DNA of 64,000 nt from Agarophyton chilense (Eukaryota; Rhodophyta; Florideophyceae; Gracilariales; Gracilariaceae), in the NCBI GenBank assembly GCA_030374765.1, contig JARGXX010000004.1:248001-312000 (forward strand), given 5' to 3'. The notes below the pieces were generated by a model. It ran no database searches. It worked only from the letters and a program-made list of their open reading frames with translations, and was not told where the DNA came from. A program made the translations under genes and the position numbers. Position 1 is the first letter of the stretch; every line of letters starts with the position of its first letter. Shown piece by piece: positions 31,101-44,935 of the stretch.

Positions 31101-33900
31101 TTGGAAAATGCCCCAGATTATATTGTGGATTGTATATAGGCACTTGTCGAGCATAAATAAACCAGGGAATTACTGTATCGAATCCTTTGGTATGGTTTCC
31201 CCTGGGAGAGGATACAGGGGACACTATAGCTTATATACCCCGTTTGCAGCTCGTGCGATGTCATCGTCGCGTGCGGTTACCACTCCCCGAAGGGATCGAC
31301 TACCCGTTCGTCGGGCTCATGGCCACAATCTCTGTTTCAGTATGGACTACAAATGTATTTTAACACTAGAGAAGCGAGAAGAGGAAGCAATAAATCTCGA
31401 GAAGCGAGGAGAAGAAGCAATAAAGTTCGAAAAGATAGAAGAAATGAAGACTACAAGAAAAAAAGGGAAGCTTGAAGATACGAAGTCAACGGCGTTTCAC
31501 TGGTATAAGAACATCACCGCAAGATTGTTGACTAGGAATCGTTCCAAAAGGGCCATCAGAGATGCACGATCATGCATATTCGTAAGAAGCTATACTCGAC
31601 CACTCTCAACCTGGTCCACGAGAAAGCCCGCATTCAATAGAAATTGCTTTAATGATTTCGAACCTGGATCTTCGATCGGCTCTTCACTCTGTGGTTGGGT
31701 AAACCTATGGAGGTACTCATGAGCAACTATTGCCGCTGGGGAATGATCGACAGAAGTAGTCACGCCTGCCAGCTCGAGTTCGTTCTCGTGACCTAGTTCA
31801 GCCTCCATTCCCAGCACTTTTTCGTAAGGTTCCTCTCCGCTCTCGGATGGAGTGGCATCTTACACGTATCTAGTGAGCTGGTTCGATGAATTGCCTTGCA
31901 GGTTCTCCCGAAGAAAGCGAGCTTGCTCTGAGGTAATCAACTGGCGCGTCCAGGGGCTGTACAAAGCGGAATCTCCAGAACTTGCTGTTCGATCAGGAGA
32001 ATGGTCGTGGTATCTTGCACGGATTCCGTGAGCGGATTGTTCAGCTGGAACTCCAGACCAGTCGATCGTGTTGAGAAAGTTTGTATGGTTTGCACGGGAT
32101 CTCAAAACAAGGAAAAAATCGAGTTCTCTCGCCGACCTTCGCGATTTGGCGACATGTACCAAACTCTGAAGGTATCATAAGCATCCCTCAGAAGGAAGAG
32201 GGCCATCTTGGCGATCAATTCGGTATAAACAACCGTTCAATATCCCAAGAACAGGTCTTCAACAATTCACATCTAATGTAGGTGATTGTCGATGGGAACT
32301 CCGCGGGGCAACCCCAAAAACTATTAATCGCTTCGCACTTTTCCGGTATGCCGATGTAGCTCTCAGAGCGCAAGTTTTGCCGGATTCAGTGGACCGAAAT
32401 CATTGAATAGGACACCAAGTACCTAAATCGTGATCGAGAATGACGTTTCCAACAGGGATAATCCCAATAGGAAAAATCACGCTTACGGAGGAGACGGAAC
32501 CCCGCACGGAGAAGAGGTTGTTCGAAGCAGAGAACTGCGTCACCCCCACCGCCTACAACGCGCCCACCGCCTACATAGACTTCGACGAGTGACTAGCCCA
32601 GTAGTCCCTACACAAAGCATATTACGAAATGCCGCCGTTGAAGTACCCAACTGGTACACAGTTTTTCATCAACGCGACAATGGTAGTAGTAACTGGAAAA
32701 AAGTAAGGCTCTTGTGCGAATAGTAACAAGTTATCGAGAGTATCTCGTCCCGAGATATCTGCAGGATGCGAATATCTCCGCTTAGTACGACCAGACGGAG
32801 CTCGAATCGCATCACCTGAGAAAATATAAGCCGCGTTCGGCATCGGACCCATGAATGGCTGTGGAAGCGAAACGGCCCCGAATCCCATTTAAGGTTTGTG
32901 GAACGAACGGTGGAGACCAAATGGAGCAGCAGCCTTCGTCGAATATCCAGCAACGTTGGACGGAGCCCGAGAAGGCACAACCTCAAAGTAGGCTTGGAGC
33001 GGGTTGGGTCCAGCGGTCGGATTCATGTGGAAGGATCTAGTAACTGAAGAGTGGTAAGAAATAAATGCTGCCGAGAACCAGAAGAGTGGCTTTCATGGCA
33101 AAGAACTCGTGGTGATGATGAATAAACGAAGAGCCGGTCTGACCGCGTATAAGTACTTATTGCATCCCCCATGGTTCGGGCTTGACAAGAAGAGTGTGTA
33201 ATATTTTACCAAGTCGAAAGAACCGATGGGGTAATTTATCCCGAAGTAGCGGTTGGAATCCGGAAGGGAGAGGTATTATCAATAGAACAATATGAAATGG
33301 CGTCCTGCATAGAATGTATAGAGGCTGTATATATTGGTAGAACACGTGGTTGCACCAGTTGCGTGGCAGACCATGGGGCGCACGTGTTTGCTACCCTTCT
33401 TGGAGGAATGAAATACTGGAATTGGCACATGTAGTGGCCATCCATTTGTCGTGTTTTATTTCTCTTTATAGCTAGAAGCTCATTTGGGACCATACTCAGA
33501 CAGTGGTTTGGGTGATTGGCTGACCCCTGGGTATTCTTTATATATTATTTGGTCAGTCACTCTGGCATACAACAGATACGGTACCAGCGATGAGAGCCGA
33601 CTTCAACTGAAAGAAATAACATGGGTATCATGACTCCTCTGCTCCTCGCTTAGGATCCCTTAACCAGAGATCCGGACAAGATATAATAAAGAGTCAACCC
33701 ACAACTACTTCTCGATCCGTCTCGTATCCTACGTTCCATTTACATCATACAGTTACAATGATCACCATCGCTGGAAAGTAGTGGCATTAAACCCGAATTC
33801 TAGCTCGTTGGTGTTTTAGCTCTACCAGCTCTTTCCCCTTCACCGCAAGCTCCACTTCGGCAGTCCCAACAATTTCGCAGGTGTTTGCTTTTATTGAAAG
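31101..33900. other. Putative 3' LTR and overlapping retroelement debris
   Basis: The first few hundred bases probably belong to the 3' LTR of the gypsy element. The 204-codon plus frame 31,108-31,722 is largely composed of charged repeats (KREEEAINLEKRGEEA) and is probably not a gene. On the minus strand, frames at 31,590-31,817, 31,860-32,162 and 32,622-32,888 read like a decayed gag (LITSEQARFLRENLQGNSSNQL), suggesting an oppositely oriented relic. A TATA-bearing stretch near 33,538 could be another LTR. Boundaries unresolved. Confidence 0.35.
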
Positions 33901-35130
33901 AACGGGTACTACATATTCCCAAACTCAAGATTCTTTCTGCAGAGCCATTCGGTAAACCACCGTGAACAGTTTTTTCCGTCGACAACACCCGAAATGGTAT
34001 TCTGGTACGACGTATCCGCTTAGACGGCTCTGCGCAAAAGGTAATTTCGAGCGCACTCCGGTCACCAGTACTCTATCTGGAAAATTATTTGCGGGGGATG
34101 AGACACACCGGCGCCATTCCGATATACGAGACCTTACGGCGAAACTTCTACTGACCAAAAATGCCCATCGGAGTCTCCCGAACCAACCGGGACTGCCGTT
34201 CATATTCCCACATGTGGGGAGCCCAGTACCAGTCGCAGAACTACCTGAAGTTGTTCTCTATGTGAGAACTCCTGTTGATTGTGTTCATGGTAATCGTACG
34301 CTCTTATTCCAAATCTCTGAACGGGTCGCAGTAGATGCTGGTTGTTACCAACGGTTTACTAAGATATACCGGGCAATACCGCCTCGGTTAGTAACCACTC
34401 TGGCCATTTCAAAAGCCTTCTTCGATCACTGGGTTTACCCGTGACGTATTCTTAACTACTTTCGAACTGATAGAGGCACTTAATTTGTCTCGACATTTTT
34501 AGTTTTTATATGAATCACGTGTGGGGTCAGACAACTGATCGCTCAAACAATAAGTTGGTGCAACGCCAATTTCAATACGGGGCGAACCATCAACCAAACT
34601 TGCCTGAGAATGTCAAACCGGTAACGTGCGGCTCTAAATTGCAGGTACACCGCTCGGTTAGTACATAGCCGCTCGACTTGGTACTGACTCGCACCCAAGT
34701 CGATGTAGTTTTAGAAGAAGCCAGCTCTTCCATGGGCCTCTAAACCTGACGCAGCCGACTACGGCTCAGATAAAGCTGTAAACGCTGAACCTTCTCAAGG
34801 CGACGCTCCAGACTACCCGGCTTAAGCTTAGTACCGCGCAACACTGCTACAATGCTGGCTGCGATAAATCCGTACTGTATATCCTAGGCCTGGAGGCCGG
34901 AGACGAGGTCTTCGTCTACCGGCCGAACTACACGGCGGATAGTGAAGATCTTACCTGCCAGAAACGCGTCTATCGTAGGCTACATTCAAGAACGGAGGCA
35001 CTCTTTGAAGTCATTTACACCAAAAATGATACAGTAACGATCGATGAAGACAGTATTTCCAATACCATCGACATCGATCTTGTCCACAAATTAAAACGGT
35101 CTGGCGTTAGCTTCCTTCCGGTCATATAAA
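33900..35130 (+). mobile_element. Integrase-end relic of another gypsy element, plus strand
   Basis: 34,280-34,440 reads TLLFQISERV…RFTKIYRAIPPRLVTTLAISKAFFDHWVYP, the first half of a gypsy integrase core ending at the usual 'HWVxxYG'. After a broken stretch, 34,871-35,128 is open again with GDEVFVYRP and DTVTIDEDSISNTIDID, a typical integrase C-terminal SH3-like segment. This cannot be the continuation of the integrase at 29.5-30.2 kb, so it is a separate insertion. Confidence 0.65.
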
Positions 35131-38100
35131 ACCGCACGGTTCCGCGGGTTCCTGACTGTCTTGAACCGGACGGCCTTTCCTTGGACGATACAGCCCACAC
35201 GTTAACTAAAAACTACTCACAATCGCAGACCAATTAGACGAATCTTCTTCATTCCCCAAACTTATCACCCGGAACCGCACTCAGGTTCGTATAATGTGTA
35301 CTTGGACATATTTATAGTCCGCACAGCATGCCATACTCTATCCACCGACACGTTTCAATACTCGGAGACGATACTAACAAACCCCTGGCGCCAATTCCCC
35401 AAAACCTCATATACCATAAATGTCGGAAAAGTAACGCTTTAATAAATGTGCTACATTAGAGAAAAGGTTTGGGGTTTATACTGCCCTCAGACGGAGAACC
35501 AAAAGATGCAACGTGTCTGTGGCGAAACGATGCACCACTCGAGGCATAACGAGGCGAATAGACTCTTACATCCACTGACTGCACCGCTTCGCAACCGCGG
35601 CGCATGTATAAAATCATTCGGAGTGGCCCATCCACTGCTATAATCTGCGTTTTGAGCGACCCAAACCCTCTGGCAGCTATCGAGAAGAATCTGCGAAAAA
35701 GACCAGCAACGTCGTTTACTAATGAGCGTCATATAATCCCAAACGGCAGTCAGGGAGGCTAAGCCACTCCGTCACTATGCCAGTTAAAAGGCCTTCTTAG
35801 AAAGCGAGAAGGATTTGGAAATATCACATCCCTCCCATTCCAGACGGTGAGAGCACGACCCTGCGCGAGGACAACCGAGGATGCATCCCTCTTGTGTGGA
35901 AAGACACCACCCCCTGGATGGAAAACGCTTGCAGAAGCCTGCACATGTAACAAAGCCCCTAGAGTAGCTCCTTCCAATCCTGTTAGGGCGGATCCGTAAC
36001 CTCTTCAATGGCAAGCCGAACTGTAGACGAACCCGCATTAGTGTCGCCACCTAGGTCATCGGACGGCCCTGGGCTCTCTTAGGGCTAATCGAGGATGGGT
36101 TGTCCCTTTACGCTGTCGATGCCCGCAGTACACCGTTCGATGCGGTGACGGTTTTTTTAAGATACTCACTTTTTTGCCTTCCGTTTCAAGCTGGCGTCCC
36201 ACTACACCTGCACGGACTTTTTGAGCTCAGCAGACGCTCCGGACGGCATCTCCTAACCAGGGGCTTTCGAAACAGCTCTGACATCGGCTAGCGCCCGTAA
36301 GTTCTTTTGGTTCAATAAGGTTAGAAGAACGTAATTATCCCGGGCCATGCACTTCCACGCTCATCACCTAAGACCTTACGGGGCCCCTATTTACTGGAAG
36401 ACTCAATCACTTGCACTGCGATGGTTGGTTCAGTCTCACCTAGTGGTACGCACGCAATCCTCAGCGCCCCCAGCTCTTCATACGCATCGATTATTTCCGT
36501 GTTGGTTCTACCGTCTTCGATTTTAACCGCCTTCTTGGATATTTTAACCGAACCGTATGCGAGTAACTCCACAGCAGCCGTCTCATGTTTGGATAGAGGC
36601 TCGAAAACCTGCTCCATGAATCCCATGGGAAATAAATCTGGTTTCAGATGAACCAGCCACTGCGAAAGCTCTGCTTTCCACCGCAGCAGACGACTGACCG
36701 GTGTTGCGGCTATAGACCAAGGTGTAATCGGCGGGAAGCAGTCCTTGTAGAAATCGTAGCACAAGAAATTCGGTGTCTGACGTCAATCCGTCTCCACAAT
36801 ATACAGTAACAGTTTTCCTTTATCGCCTTGAGGGAACGAAGTACCGCCTATAATGTTCTGCAAACAAGCATGGTAAAGATTTTCATCAGCCGAATGAGTA
36901 AACGTGACCACCCGGGCATGAGCTGCTTGCAGGAAAGCCATGAAGGTAAAGAGAGCCAACTAGGCATACGCAATTCTCATAACCTTCTACCCGAAAAGGT
37001 CCTTCACCACCATCTCTTTTATGTGTTAAGCAACAACCGGGGATATTTGAACAGTCAAGTCTCTTTTTTAGGCGACGCTCTTCCAAGAAAAGGGAATCGG
37101 CACTTACCCTCCGGCGCGGTTGTTTTTGTCAAATCTAAGAGTTAAAAGTTGGGACACGCGTAGAACTAGCCAAACCACGCACGCACCCGAGCCTCGGTTG
37201 CAGAGTTGTCAGCCAACCATTTTCGGGCGAGCCAGTAGAGCTCATCGTACGGTGGGTCAAACATGATCAAGCCGAGAAAATTATAGCCGTGTGTGAGGAA
37301 CTGCAGATCAAGGTACTTCTTTCCTAGCAGGTTCGGCAACAGAATTTAGTATTTTTGTTCGTCAGTGTATCGCGCGAAGGCCATGCCCTTTTGGTGTTCG
37401 TATTAAACTGCTCCGTTTTGGTGACTCCCCTGCAATGGTTCCCATAATCTTTCCATGTGGCTGAAATCGTCCATTTTGGGTCACAACTAACCATTTCTGT
37501 GACCTACAGGCTTTCCAAAAGACATGAAAACCGCTGCGCATTGAGATACTTCTGGTCATATTCAACATAAGCGCTATCCGAACACGGAAAGGGCGTTTGA
37601 CTCCAAGGACCAAGTAGCGATCTTTCATGACGGTGGTCGAGCTTCTATCGAGGTAGTGGTATGGAACAGACAGAGGTCGGCACCATGCTTCCAGCCAGTG
37701 TGGATCCACTCGCGCTTATCAAAACAAAGAGATGGCCATTATTTTCTAGAGACGACCCCATCTTGGTGTTTATTTTTTTTGGAAGCTTTGTTGTGGAAGC
37801 CTAAATACTTGGTATAGATGAGGGTTAGGTTTATATTAAGGTATCATACTTTCTCCATGGCCTAGCTGAGGATCAGTACAACTCTGTAAGAGGTTTATCC
37901 CTAACCTCCTAAGAAGGAGTGACGTGCTGGCCCGAAACCGTGCAATTCTTCTTTAGGTCCTATTCCACCAATCAAGCGATTCAGTCGGGTATTCTAGCTC
38001 TTCGTGACAACTACTGGAAGCTTGTAGAATCTAAAACCGAGTTCTCTGTACATTTCAATTAGGCTTCCCGCCGTTGTGGTAATGTTTACTCCGCTGGAAA

Positions 38101-39600
38101 GCGTTCCGTCACGTAAATCGATGAATTGGATCCCATAAAGCGTACTCTGGTGGCCAGAAAGCAAGAATATCGAAGCAGAAACACGTACTTGGAGTTTTTA
38201 AAAAACCGCTCAAGCGGAAAACGGTGCCCTTCGAGCTCTTATTCAGGGTTAGAAGTCCTATTTTGTGAAGTCATTGATGATACAAACGATTTCAGCATCC
38301 TTATCGCTGGTCGAGAGTGGACACCCTTAAAGGAAATTTCGAGAGCGTTCAATTCCCTCGTAGCGATATGCGATTTCCATTCTGTTCTGACAACAGAACT
38401 CCCCTCCCCTACGCATTTATCTCATAGCACCATTCAAGAACACCATTTGCTGTACACAGCTCCACTTCGTGGCCAATGGTTTCGTATTTTCTATGCTAAC
38501 TCGTGAATTCGACAGAGTCGTTCGGGATTGATGGATACACGCCCTGTAGAGAGGTTCAAGAATGATCGTTCTGTTTCGTTACCCTCACTCCCGGACTCAT
38601 ACACCGCATATGTCATGAACAAGATCTCATCTCCCCGCACTGTATTCCCACATTGAGTGAATTAGCCCCAATAACCGGTAACTATGATACAGTGGCCGCT
38701 CAGGAAAAGCAAACCGTCCCCATGACTTCTTGTCTCAGTTCGAAAACCTTTTCACGGAATATCCTTGGTACAAACAATTTTAATGCATTGCTCAACCCGG
38801 TTCATCCAACTATCAACTTTTGTCCTACTCATCAGAAAACCGCCCCTGGCACCCCCAGTCTGATGGTTCAAAGTTCTGAGGCCTCGAAACAGGTGGTACA
38901 AGCCCAATAAAACTGAATACGAGAGTTACCCTTTTGGGAGAGTCGTTCCCGACAATGAGGTTCTTGACGCCCGAAGCGTCTTCGCCTCACTCCCCAGTCA
39001 GAATCCTTACAAGGACACAGGCCATCTCAGACGTGGACTCTGAAAAATTTTCTGTTCTCCTTAGAATGTGGAAATGGAGTAACAATAACCAATTATATTA
39101 TAGATTTATGGTATTGGCCAAGCGCAATTACAAAGTGTATGCCGATCTTGGTTTATATACCCAGTAATGGTCAAAGCTCCCATTTTATTGGATACAGTTG
39201 ATGACCCGAACCTCAGCGTGAAGTCGCTTTTGCTTCCGCCCTTGCAGTTCTAGATCCACCTTGGGATGATACCACATGTCGATGAAGCCAATACCATCCC
39301 ATTGTCAACGCTTGGCGTTATTGACCTTGTCTTCAGCTTGGGTTTCTTCATGGTGACGATTTATTTCATTATATGCCGAAAATTGGCTGCCCCGTAATCC
39401 TGAAGTGTGACAATTGCGACATAATGACTGATGCAATAAGGCTCCGCTTAGCGCGTTGGAAAGTGGCAGACGTTTAGTTGTTCTAATAATTTGTCACCCT
39501 TTCCGGCGTGCCTCGAAGAAGCTCGAACCCTTCTCTGCCGCTTGAAAACCTTTAATCGCTTCTCGAAAACCTACTAAGCTCCGCAAGGCCGTATTGTTAC
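35131..39600. other. Poorly resolved transposon debris
   Basis: No intact gene. Frames such as 36,387-36,764 (-) and 37,362-37,709 (-) are open over 110-125 codons but match nothing recognised. Plus-strand frames at 38,653-38,910 and 38,934-39,167 may be gag of the gypsy element starting near 39.6 kb. Composition and neighbours suggest old retroelements throughout. Confidence 0.3.
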
Positions 39601-40179
39601 GAATTACAACTTGAGTCCATGGTCCATTCTTTTCGACATGGGTTACGGGTTAATCAAACTCTCCCATCGCTACAAGATATGTGTCAACTCGCCCTGGCGA
39701 ATGGAGTTGCTCAGATTGAGATAAACAAACCATTTTCCGTTCTGATTTTCAATCTTGGCACCACACCGAAAAAACAAATGGAATACCAGTTTATTGGTTC
39801 GGTAATTCCTCACCCCGCCGCCATGGTTTCCATTAAGTTGACCGCTGCCGATGTCCTCAATCTCGTTCAATATGAGTAGGGAGAAGGCCCTGTTTCCAAA
39901 TCACGGAGTAATCCGGACTGAAAACCTTCCGAAGCAGATAAAACCCGCTGTCCAAGGAGTTATGACCGGAAAACCGGCATGAAATAACTCGAGAACCTCG
40001 ACCTCGACCTCGACAACGTGCTGTAATCAATCCGTGACATGCTACCGGGGTTTACACCAATGTCAGATGGCTTTCTTGGTGAGATTATTACAACGGAACA
40101 CCGGATAGACTTATTGCCGAACGCTAAGTCGATTTATCAATACCCTTAGAAGGCAGGCTCCAAGGCTTGTTAAGAGAAA

Positions 40180-41450
40180 ATGTTGCAAGCAGACAAATTG
40201 CTCCCAGTTGAAGTGATCGAACTAGAACAGTTGCCGTGGGCATCTACATTTGTATTGGTTTGGAAACCCGATGGGTCCTGGCTTTTCTGCATCGACTCCA
40301 GTCGCTTGAACAACGTAACTGTCAAGGACGTGTATCCGATTCCACGCATAGAAGAGTTCATCGATTCCCTCGGCATTTCTGCCGTTATTTCGGGTTTGGA
40401 AGCCAATTTGGAATACTAGCAAGTTCCTGGCACAGAAGAGGACCGGGTCAAGACTGCTTTTGTCTGTCATTCAGGACTTACCGTATGAAAGGGATTCCTT
40501 TGGTCCGACCAATTCTCTCGCTACCTTTCACCGTACTATTTATATCATACTATCCCACTTTAGGTGGCGTAGATCCTGGTCTATCTGAACGATATAATTG
40601 TTTTCTCAGATAATCTGCATGACCACTACACCCACGTCAGGGATATTATGACCATTTTAAGTGAATCTGAAATATCACTGAAGTTAGTGATATGCGACTT
40701 CTTCACAGAAACTGTCAATTATATGAGCCAAATCATCCATCCTGGACAGATTATGATCGAAGAAACTCGAGTGAAATCGCTTCGTCTAGCGATTGAGACT
40801 GCAACTCAGAAGGAACTTCGCTCCTTTCTAGCTTCTTTTTAGGATTGATCAACGTCTATAGACGATATATATTTAACTACGCGGATATCGCGGTGCTCTT
40901 CAACGCGCTACTGCGGAAAGTTCAACCACCAAAGTTGGAACCCTTCACGTTCGCACAAACGATTGCTTCTAATTTTTTTTTATTGAAGACGTCACGTCAC
41001 CACTGATCTTATCGATACCGAAGCCGGGACCACCGGTTTCAGTGCACACAGACTATAGAGACCACCAAGTAGGCTGTGTTCTCTTCCAGACAACATTGGA
41101 AGGAGAACTGAAACTCATTAGGTACTTGTCACGTTCGCTGAATGTCCACGAACACAATTACTCCGTGTCGGATAAAGAGGTTCTCGCCGTTGTGTAGTCC
41201 TTCTCTACTCTCCGGCCCTATCTCCGGGGGAAAAAATTTACGGTCTACACGTTTCACTCATTCTTAAGATGGCTTTAGACCATCTCGGAAACTTCGGGCC
41301 GCTTAATGCGTTAGAGACTCCGCCTAGCGGGATATGACTTCGAAGTGATATACAAGAAGGGCATGGAAAACGTGTAAGCTGACGCGCTAACATGTGTACA
41401 CACGCATGAAGGAGCTGTGGCCGCCGATGGCGAAGACATACTCTTTTTCC
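40180..41450 (+). pseudogene. Reverse transcriptase and RNase H of the chromovirus relic
   Basis: Clear RT blocks: WKPDGSWLFCIDSSRLNNV, the YPIPRIEEFIDSLG segment and, after a shift, the catalytic box as YLND (about 40,582-40,593) instead of YxDD. The RT connection contains LINVYRRYIF. RNase H reads RYLSRSLNVHEHNYSVSDKEV, then LRPYLRGKKFTVYT and DALTCVHTHEGA, with two or three stops. The lost aspartate in the YxDD box makes it inactive. Confidence 0.75.
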
Positions 41451-41857
41451 TCGTAGATGATCAAGCACTGGACGAGCCGGATTAGGTACACGATACGTGG
41501 CCTTTGGGCCCTGAATGGGATGCTGAATGGCACTCATTTGTCGTCGCTGACGACAAAAAAAGATGCGTCCACTGGTTAATGTTGTGCCGATACCCCCGGA
41601 AAAGATGGTTAGAGAACAGCAAAGTGATCCGTTCTGTACGAAGATACGCCACTGTCTAAACTGTGGTGAACCACTCTCTTTCGATATAAATGGCTCTGAA
41701 TACTTCGTTAGGACGGTGCAACCATCCCCAATAGTACTTTTGCCAACAATATCTACAGTAGGGAGTATTGCCTCTTTCGCAATATGCGAAACTTGGTGGA
41801 CACTTCGGTGAATGGAAGCCCTATCTCAATTTGCGAAGGATCTTTTAATGGCCATCT

Positions 41858-42290
41858 TTGGCTGTACACTGCTACGCAACAGTGCGGTTTTTTACCAAAT
41901 TTACTAGGAATCCCATAAAACTACGGAAGCACTCAACGAAGTTGAAGCTTTTCCTGGCACGGGCTCTTCTCGAGTATGTCGCAATGGACATTTTCGGTCC
42001 GCTAATCACCACCCGATTTGGACACAAATTTGTACTCTTTATTACGAATCTTTTCTCGAAGTTGGTTCGGATGGTGTTATGAGGGATGATATCTGCTTTC
42101 ACGGTTGCACCAGAATTAGTAACCCACTGAAGCGGTACTGTAACGCTGAAGCGTTCGAACTCAACTTTAACGCCACCATGCGAGCCTTCACGTGCGAAGG
42201 CGGAACATGCCACGGCGCAGATCGTTCCCAGAAATCAGTTCAAACGCGCCCGTGACAGCACGGCACCATCCTCGGGAGATACACCAATTA
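41858..42290 (+). pseudogene. Integrase of the chromovirus relic, core deleted
   Basis: The frame 41,858-42,082 holds the start of the catalytic core (YVAMDIFGPLITTRFGHKFV, with the first aspartate). It stops and passes, with the remaining catalytic part missing, into a basic segment (42,170-42,290) that in related elements follows the core. Internal deletion likely. Confidence 0.65.
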
Positions 42291-42460
42291 AAGCAAAAGG
42301 CGGTCAACTCTCCGGTGCACGGCGCATAGTTGCACAACCGAATCCGTCATCAACCTCATAACCGTCAGGATGGAAATTGGCAGGCAAGTATGTGGAGCGC
42401 AACCCAGACCTCCACCTCAGAGAAGAGCTTGCGTTGCAAACACGGCAAAGCCGGAAGTTC

Positions 42461-42590
42461 TACGAGCAGGAGTTCGTTATAGACCATATTTTAAAACGTT
42501 CATAAGATTCGAATGGTTCAATTCAGTATCTTGTCCGTTGGTACGGCTATGGTTCCGAGGCCGACAGAGATGAACGAATTCAGCATCTCC
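42461..42590 (+). pseudogene. Chromodomain of the chromovirus relic
   Basis: In one frame with a single stop: EFVIDHILKR, a short linker, QYLVRWYGYGSEAD and then ERIQHL. This follows the chromodomain pattern closely, including the LVRW-xGY core. It sits at the end of the polyprotein as in other chromoviruses. Confidence 0.75.
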
Positions 42591-42649
42591 AAAGTTCAAA
42601 AATGGATTCATAGCACCGCAGAACTCGAACAGGGACCCACAAAACTATC

Positions 42650-43589
42650 GTTAACGCCCAGGTAGGATTATCGAGCCACCGTGGTGGAAGAGAAGGAGAA
42701 AACGGAATCATAGAAACATGTTTTAGAAGGCGAAATAAAAAACTAGAAGAACGCGAATGTTAACTTCGTATTCATTGAATCACATCGTTACCGTACCGAG
42801 AAGTCAGAACCTATTTTACACCGAGAGGCAAAATGTCTCTTTCAGGATGATCACCAGCCTACGGAATGGGATGGCTACCACCTGAGCGGATGGTTTGAAG
42901 ACGAGAAATCAAAGCCGCACCCACCTGCAATGGCAGAGGCATACCCTGCAAAGTTTATCCACGTGTACATGTGACATGAAAAGATTCCCTGCGTTGTGTG
43001 GCTTCTCTACAGCTTGAAGTTCAATCGTCTCAGCAGACGCAACCCCATCATCGTATTCCTTATCAAAAATCGGGTCCTCACAGTTGTAGATGTGGTAATA
43101 CTCATCTACGTCCACGAATCCAGTTGGAGACCCTTCGGGTATATACCGTGGAGAAAAAAGAAGTTCGTTAGTCTCCTTCGATGAGATCTCATGTCCTTCC
43201 CATGGGTTGAAATAGGAGACCTCATCTGCGAGCGGAGTTTGTGGTCCTGCTGACAAATTCTGCGCTCAGCCATCGGCGGTACGTCAACTCTGTGGAAAAT
43301 AAAATGAATCACAGTGAACCTGGTCGATGAAATCTAGATGTGTGGCCAACTCTTGGGCGTTTGATTCAAAAACTAGTGCGATACGCAAGTCTAAGGCACG
43401 ACTGTCAGCACGAACTCGCAACGGAATGAACCACAGTCGGTACTGGTCGTAACCCTCCTAGAGTATGAAACCCGCAGTGCGGATAGCCCACTCGTTGACG
43501 ACAACGGACCAAAGTTTGGAATGCGGATCGTCGAGTAAATAGGACCCGTAATACGTGAAGACCGAAGGTAGCTCGATGTAATAGCCTTG
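42650..43589. other. Left flank of the nested chromovirus
   Basis: Old repeat-derived sequence. A 115-codon minus frame (42,909-43,256) is unassigned. The right-hand end, ACATG at 43,590-43,594, is one copy of the target duplication of the element that begins at 43,595. Confidence 0.35.
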
Positions 43590-43594
43590 ACATG

Positions 43595-44040
43595 TGTAAC
43601 GTAATGACTAGTGGGTCAGCGTACTGGTGTCAACTGGTGGTAGCGTGGTAGAGCGGGTCTTATGGTTCGAATTCTAGACGGCGGCACTCCCAGAGTATTT
43701 GGTGCAATAGGCTGGCATTTACTGCGTAGTCCTACAGGTTGGAGCTACGGAAATGATGGATTGAAGACCAATTGGTGGAACTAATGTATCAAAAGGGGTA
43801 ATTTAGTATCCTAACGGTGCCTAACTTACTCTAAGGGAGAAGCGTCACTCGAGCCAAGTAAATAACAATGGCGAGGCGCTGCCATCTCCCTGGCACTGTT
43901 ATGCTAATCTATTACAATAATCAAAATAAAAAAATTATCTAAATGAGCCCAGCTGAGGTCGGCCCGTCCACGTGGCGTCTGTAAGATAACTCAGGCCCCG
44001 GTGGCTTACATAGCTCAACTTTTATCGTTGCTCCTTCACA
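43595..44040 (-). repeat. 3' LTR of the chromovirus (446 bp)
   Basis: Aligns over its whole length, without net length change, with 53,314-53,759 and, inverted, with 56,334-56,779. On the plus strand it starts TGTAACGTAATG and ends GCTCCTTCACA. It contains a tRNA-like tract (GGTAGCGTGGTAGAGCGGG and a near B-box GGTTCGAATTC). Confidence 0.93.
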
Positions 44041-44935
44041 TATGTTCTTCCTTAGGATTCGGCCGTCACGGCGAAGTCTAGATGGCCTCATAATGGACCC
44101 AAAGGACGCGAGCACTTCGTTGTTCTCAGTACCATTGGGTGTGACGGGACGCCGCGTCGTCATCGTCTGCGGAGATGCGAGGAAGTGTGACCTGACCATT
44201 AGCGCCGGAGTGGAAATTAATTTGCCTAAGGACTATAACTCCAGCGCGCCGTGACTGCTGGCCATAGATGCATCACCGCCGTATTCCTCGTGTCGCGTTG
44301 CTGAGATGGTCCACTGGCTTCTTCTCCTCCGACGGTCATTGGGGCCTTCCTTAGTCTCCGTTCTTTCTTTGGCGACGCTCCGCGCTTCATCCAACGTTAT
44401 TCACACCTATCAGTCCCCTCGGGTCCATTCCGTCACCTCGTTTTCCCGTCGTGGTACTTTTCCATTGGTCGCGCACGATGCCGAACTAGCCTTATAAGCC
44501 CATCGGATACGCTATCCTCCCTCCGGACTATGTCACTTTCGTTGGCCTTCCTGTCCATTTCCCGGCGGACCAGCCTGTGTGCAGCGGCACCATGGCTTCG
44601 AACAACCAAGTGGGGAGCTCCACGGGTTACCAAGTGGCTGACGAACGTCACGGAGACCGCTCTGACCTCTCAAGGGACGAATCCCGCGGGTATTGTGTCA
44701 TGCAATTCTTACATCCTCTGTGGAAGAATAACAAAGGTTCTATCATATGTAGCTGGACCCCCAGAGGTTCGCGAAGATACCCGATATCCGAAGAGGCAGC
44801 AAGAACGCGCGCATCGTATCGTGTTATAACCGATGGTTGCATTGTCCTGGGGATCCGCGTTCGGTGACGCGCTGTCGCACACTCATCCAAGCGGACATCC
44901 CGTACGTCCGCCGCGAGGAGGAGGCCTAATACCAG

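Larger units (their letters stand above)
39600..42650 (+). mobile_element. Decayed Ty3/gypsy chromovirus, plus strand
   Basis: A possible protease region (39,619-39,879), reverse transcriptase (40,180-40,840), RNase H (about 40,860-41,450), integrase (about 41,580-42,290) and a chromodomain (42,461-42,590) in order on the plus strand. Nearly every domain carries one or two stops or shifts. The middle of the integrase core is missing near 42,090. It is a different copy from the 24.4-31 kb element. LTRs not found. Confidence 0.82.

Noticed and set aside
31108-31722. 204-codon plus-strand frame as a gene
   Set aside because: It starts inside a probable LTR and consists largely of charged low-complexity repeats.
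43617-43670. A genuine tRNA gene in the LTR
   Set aside because: A- and B-box-like motifs are too close together and no anticodon arm can be folded; kept only as a tRNA-like tract.
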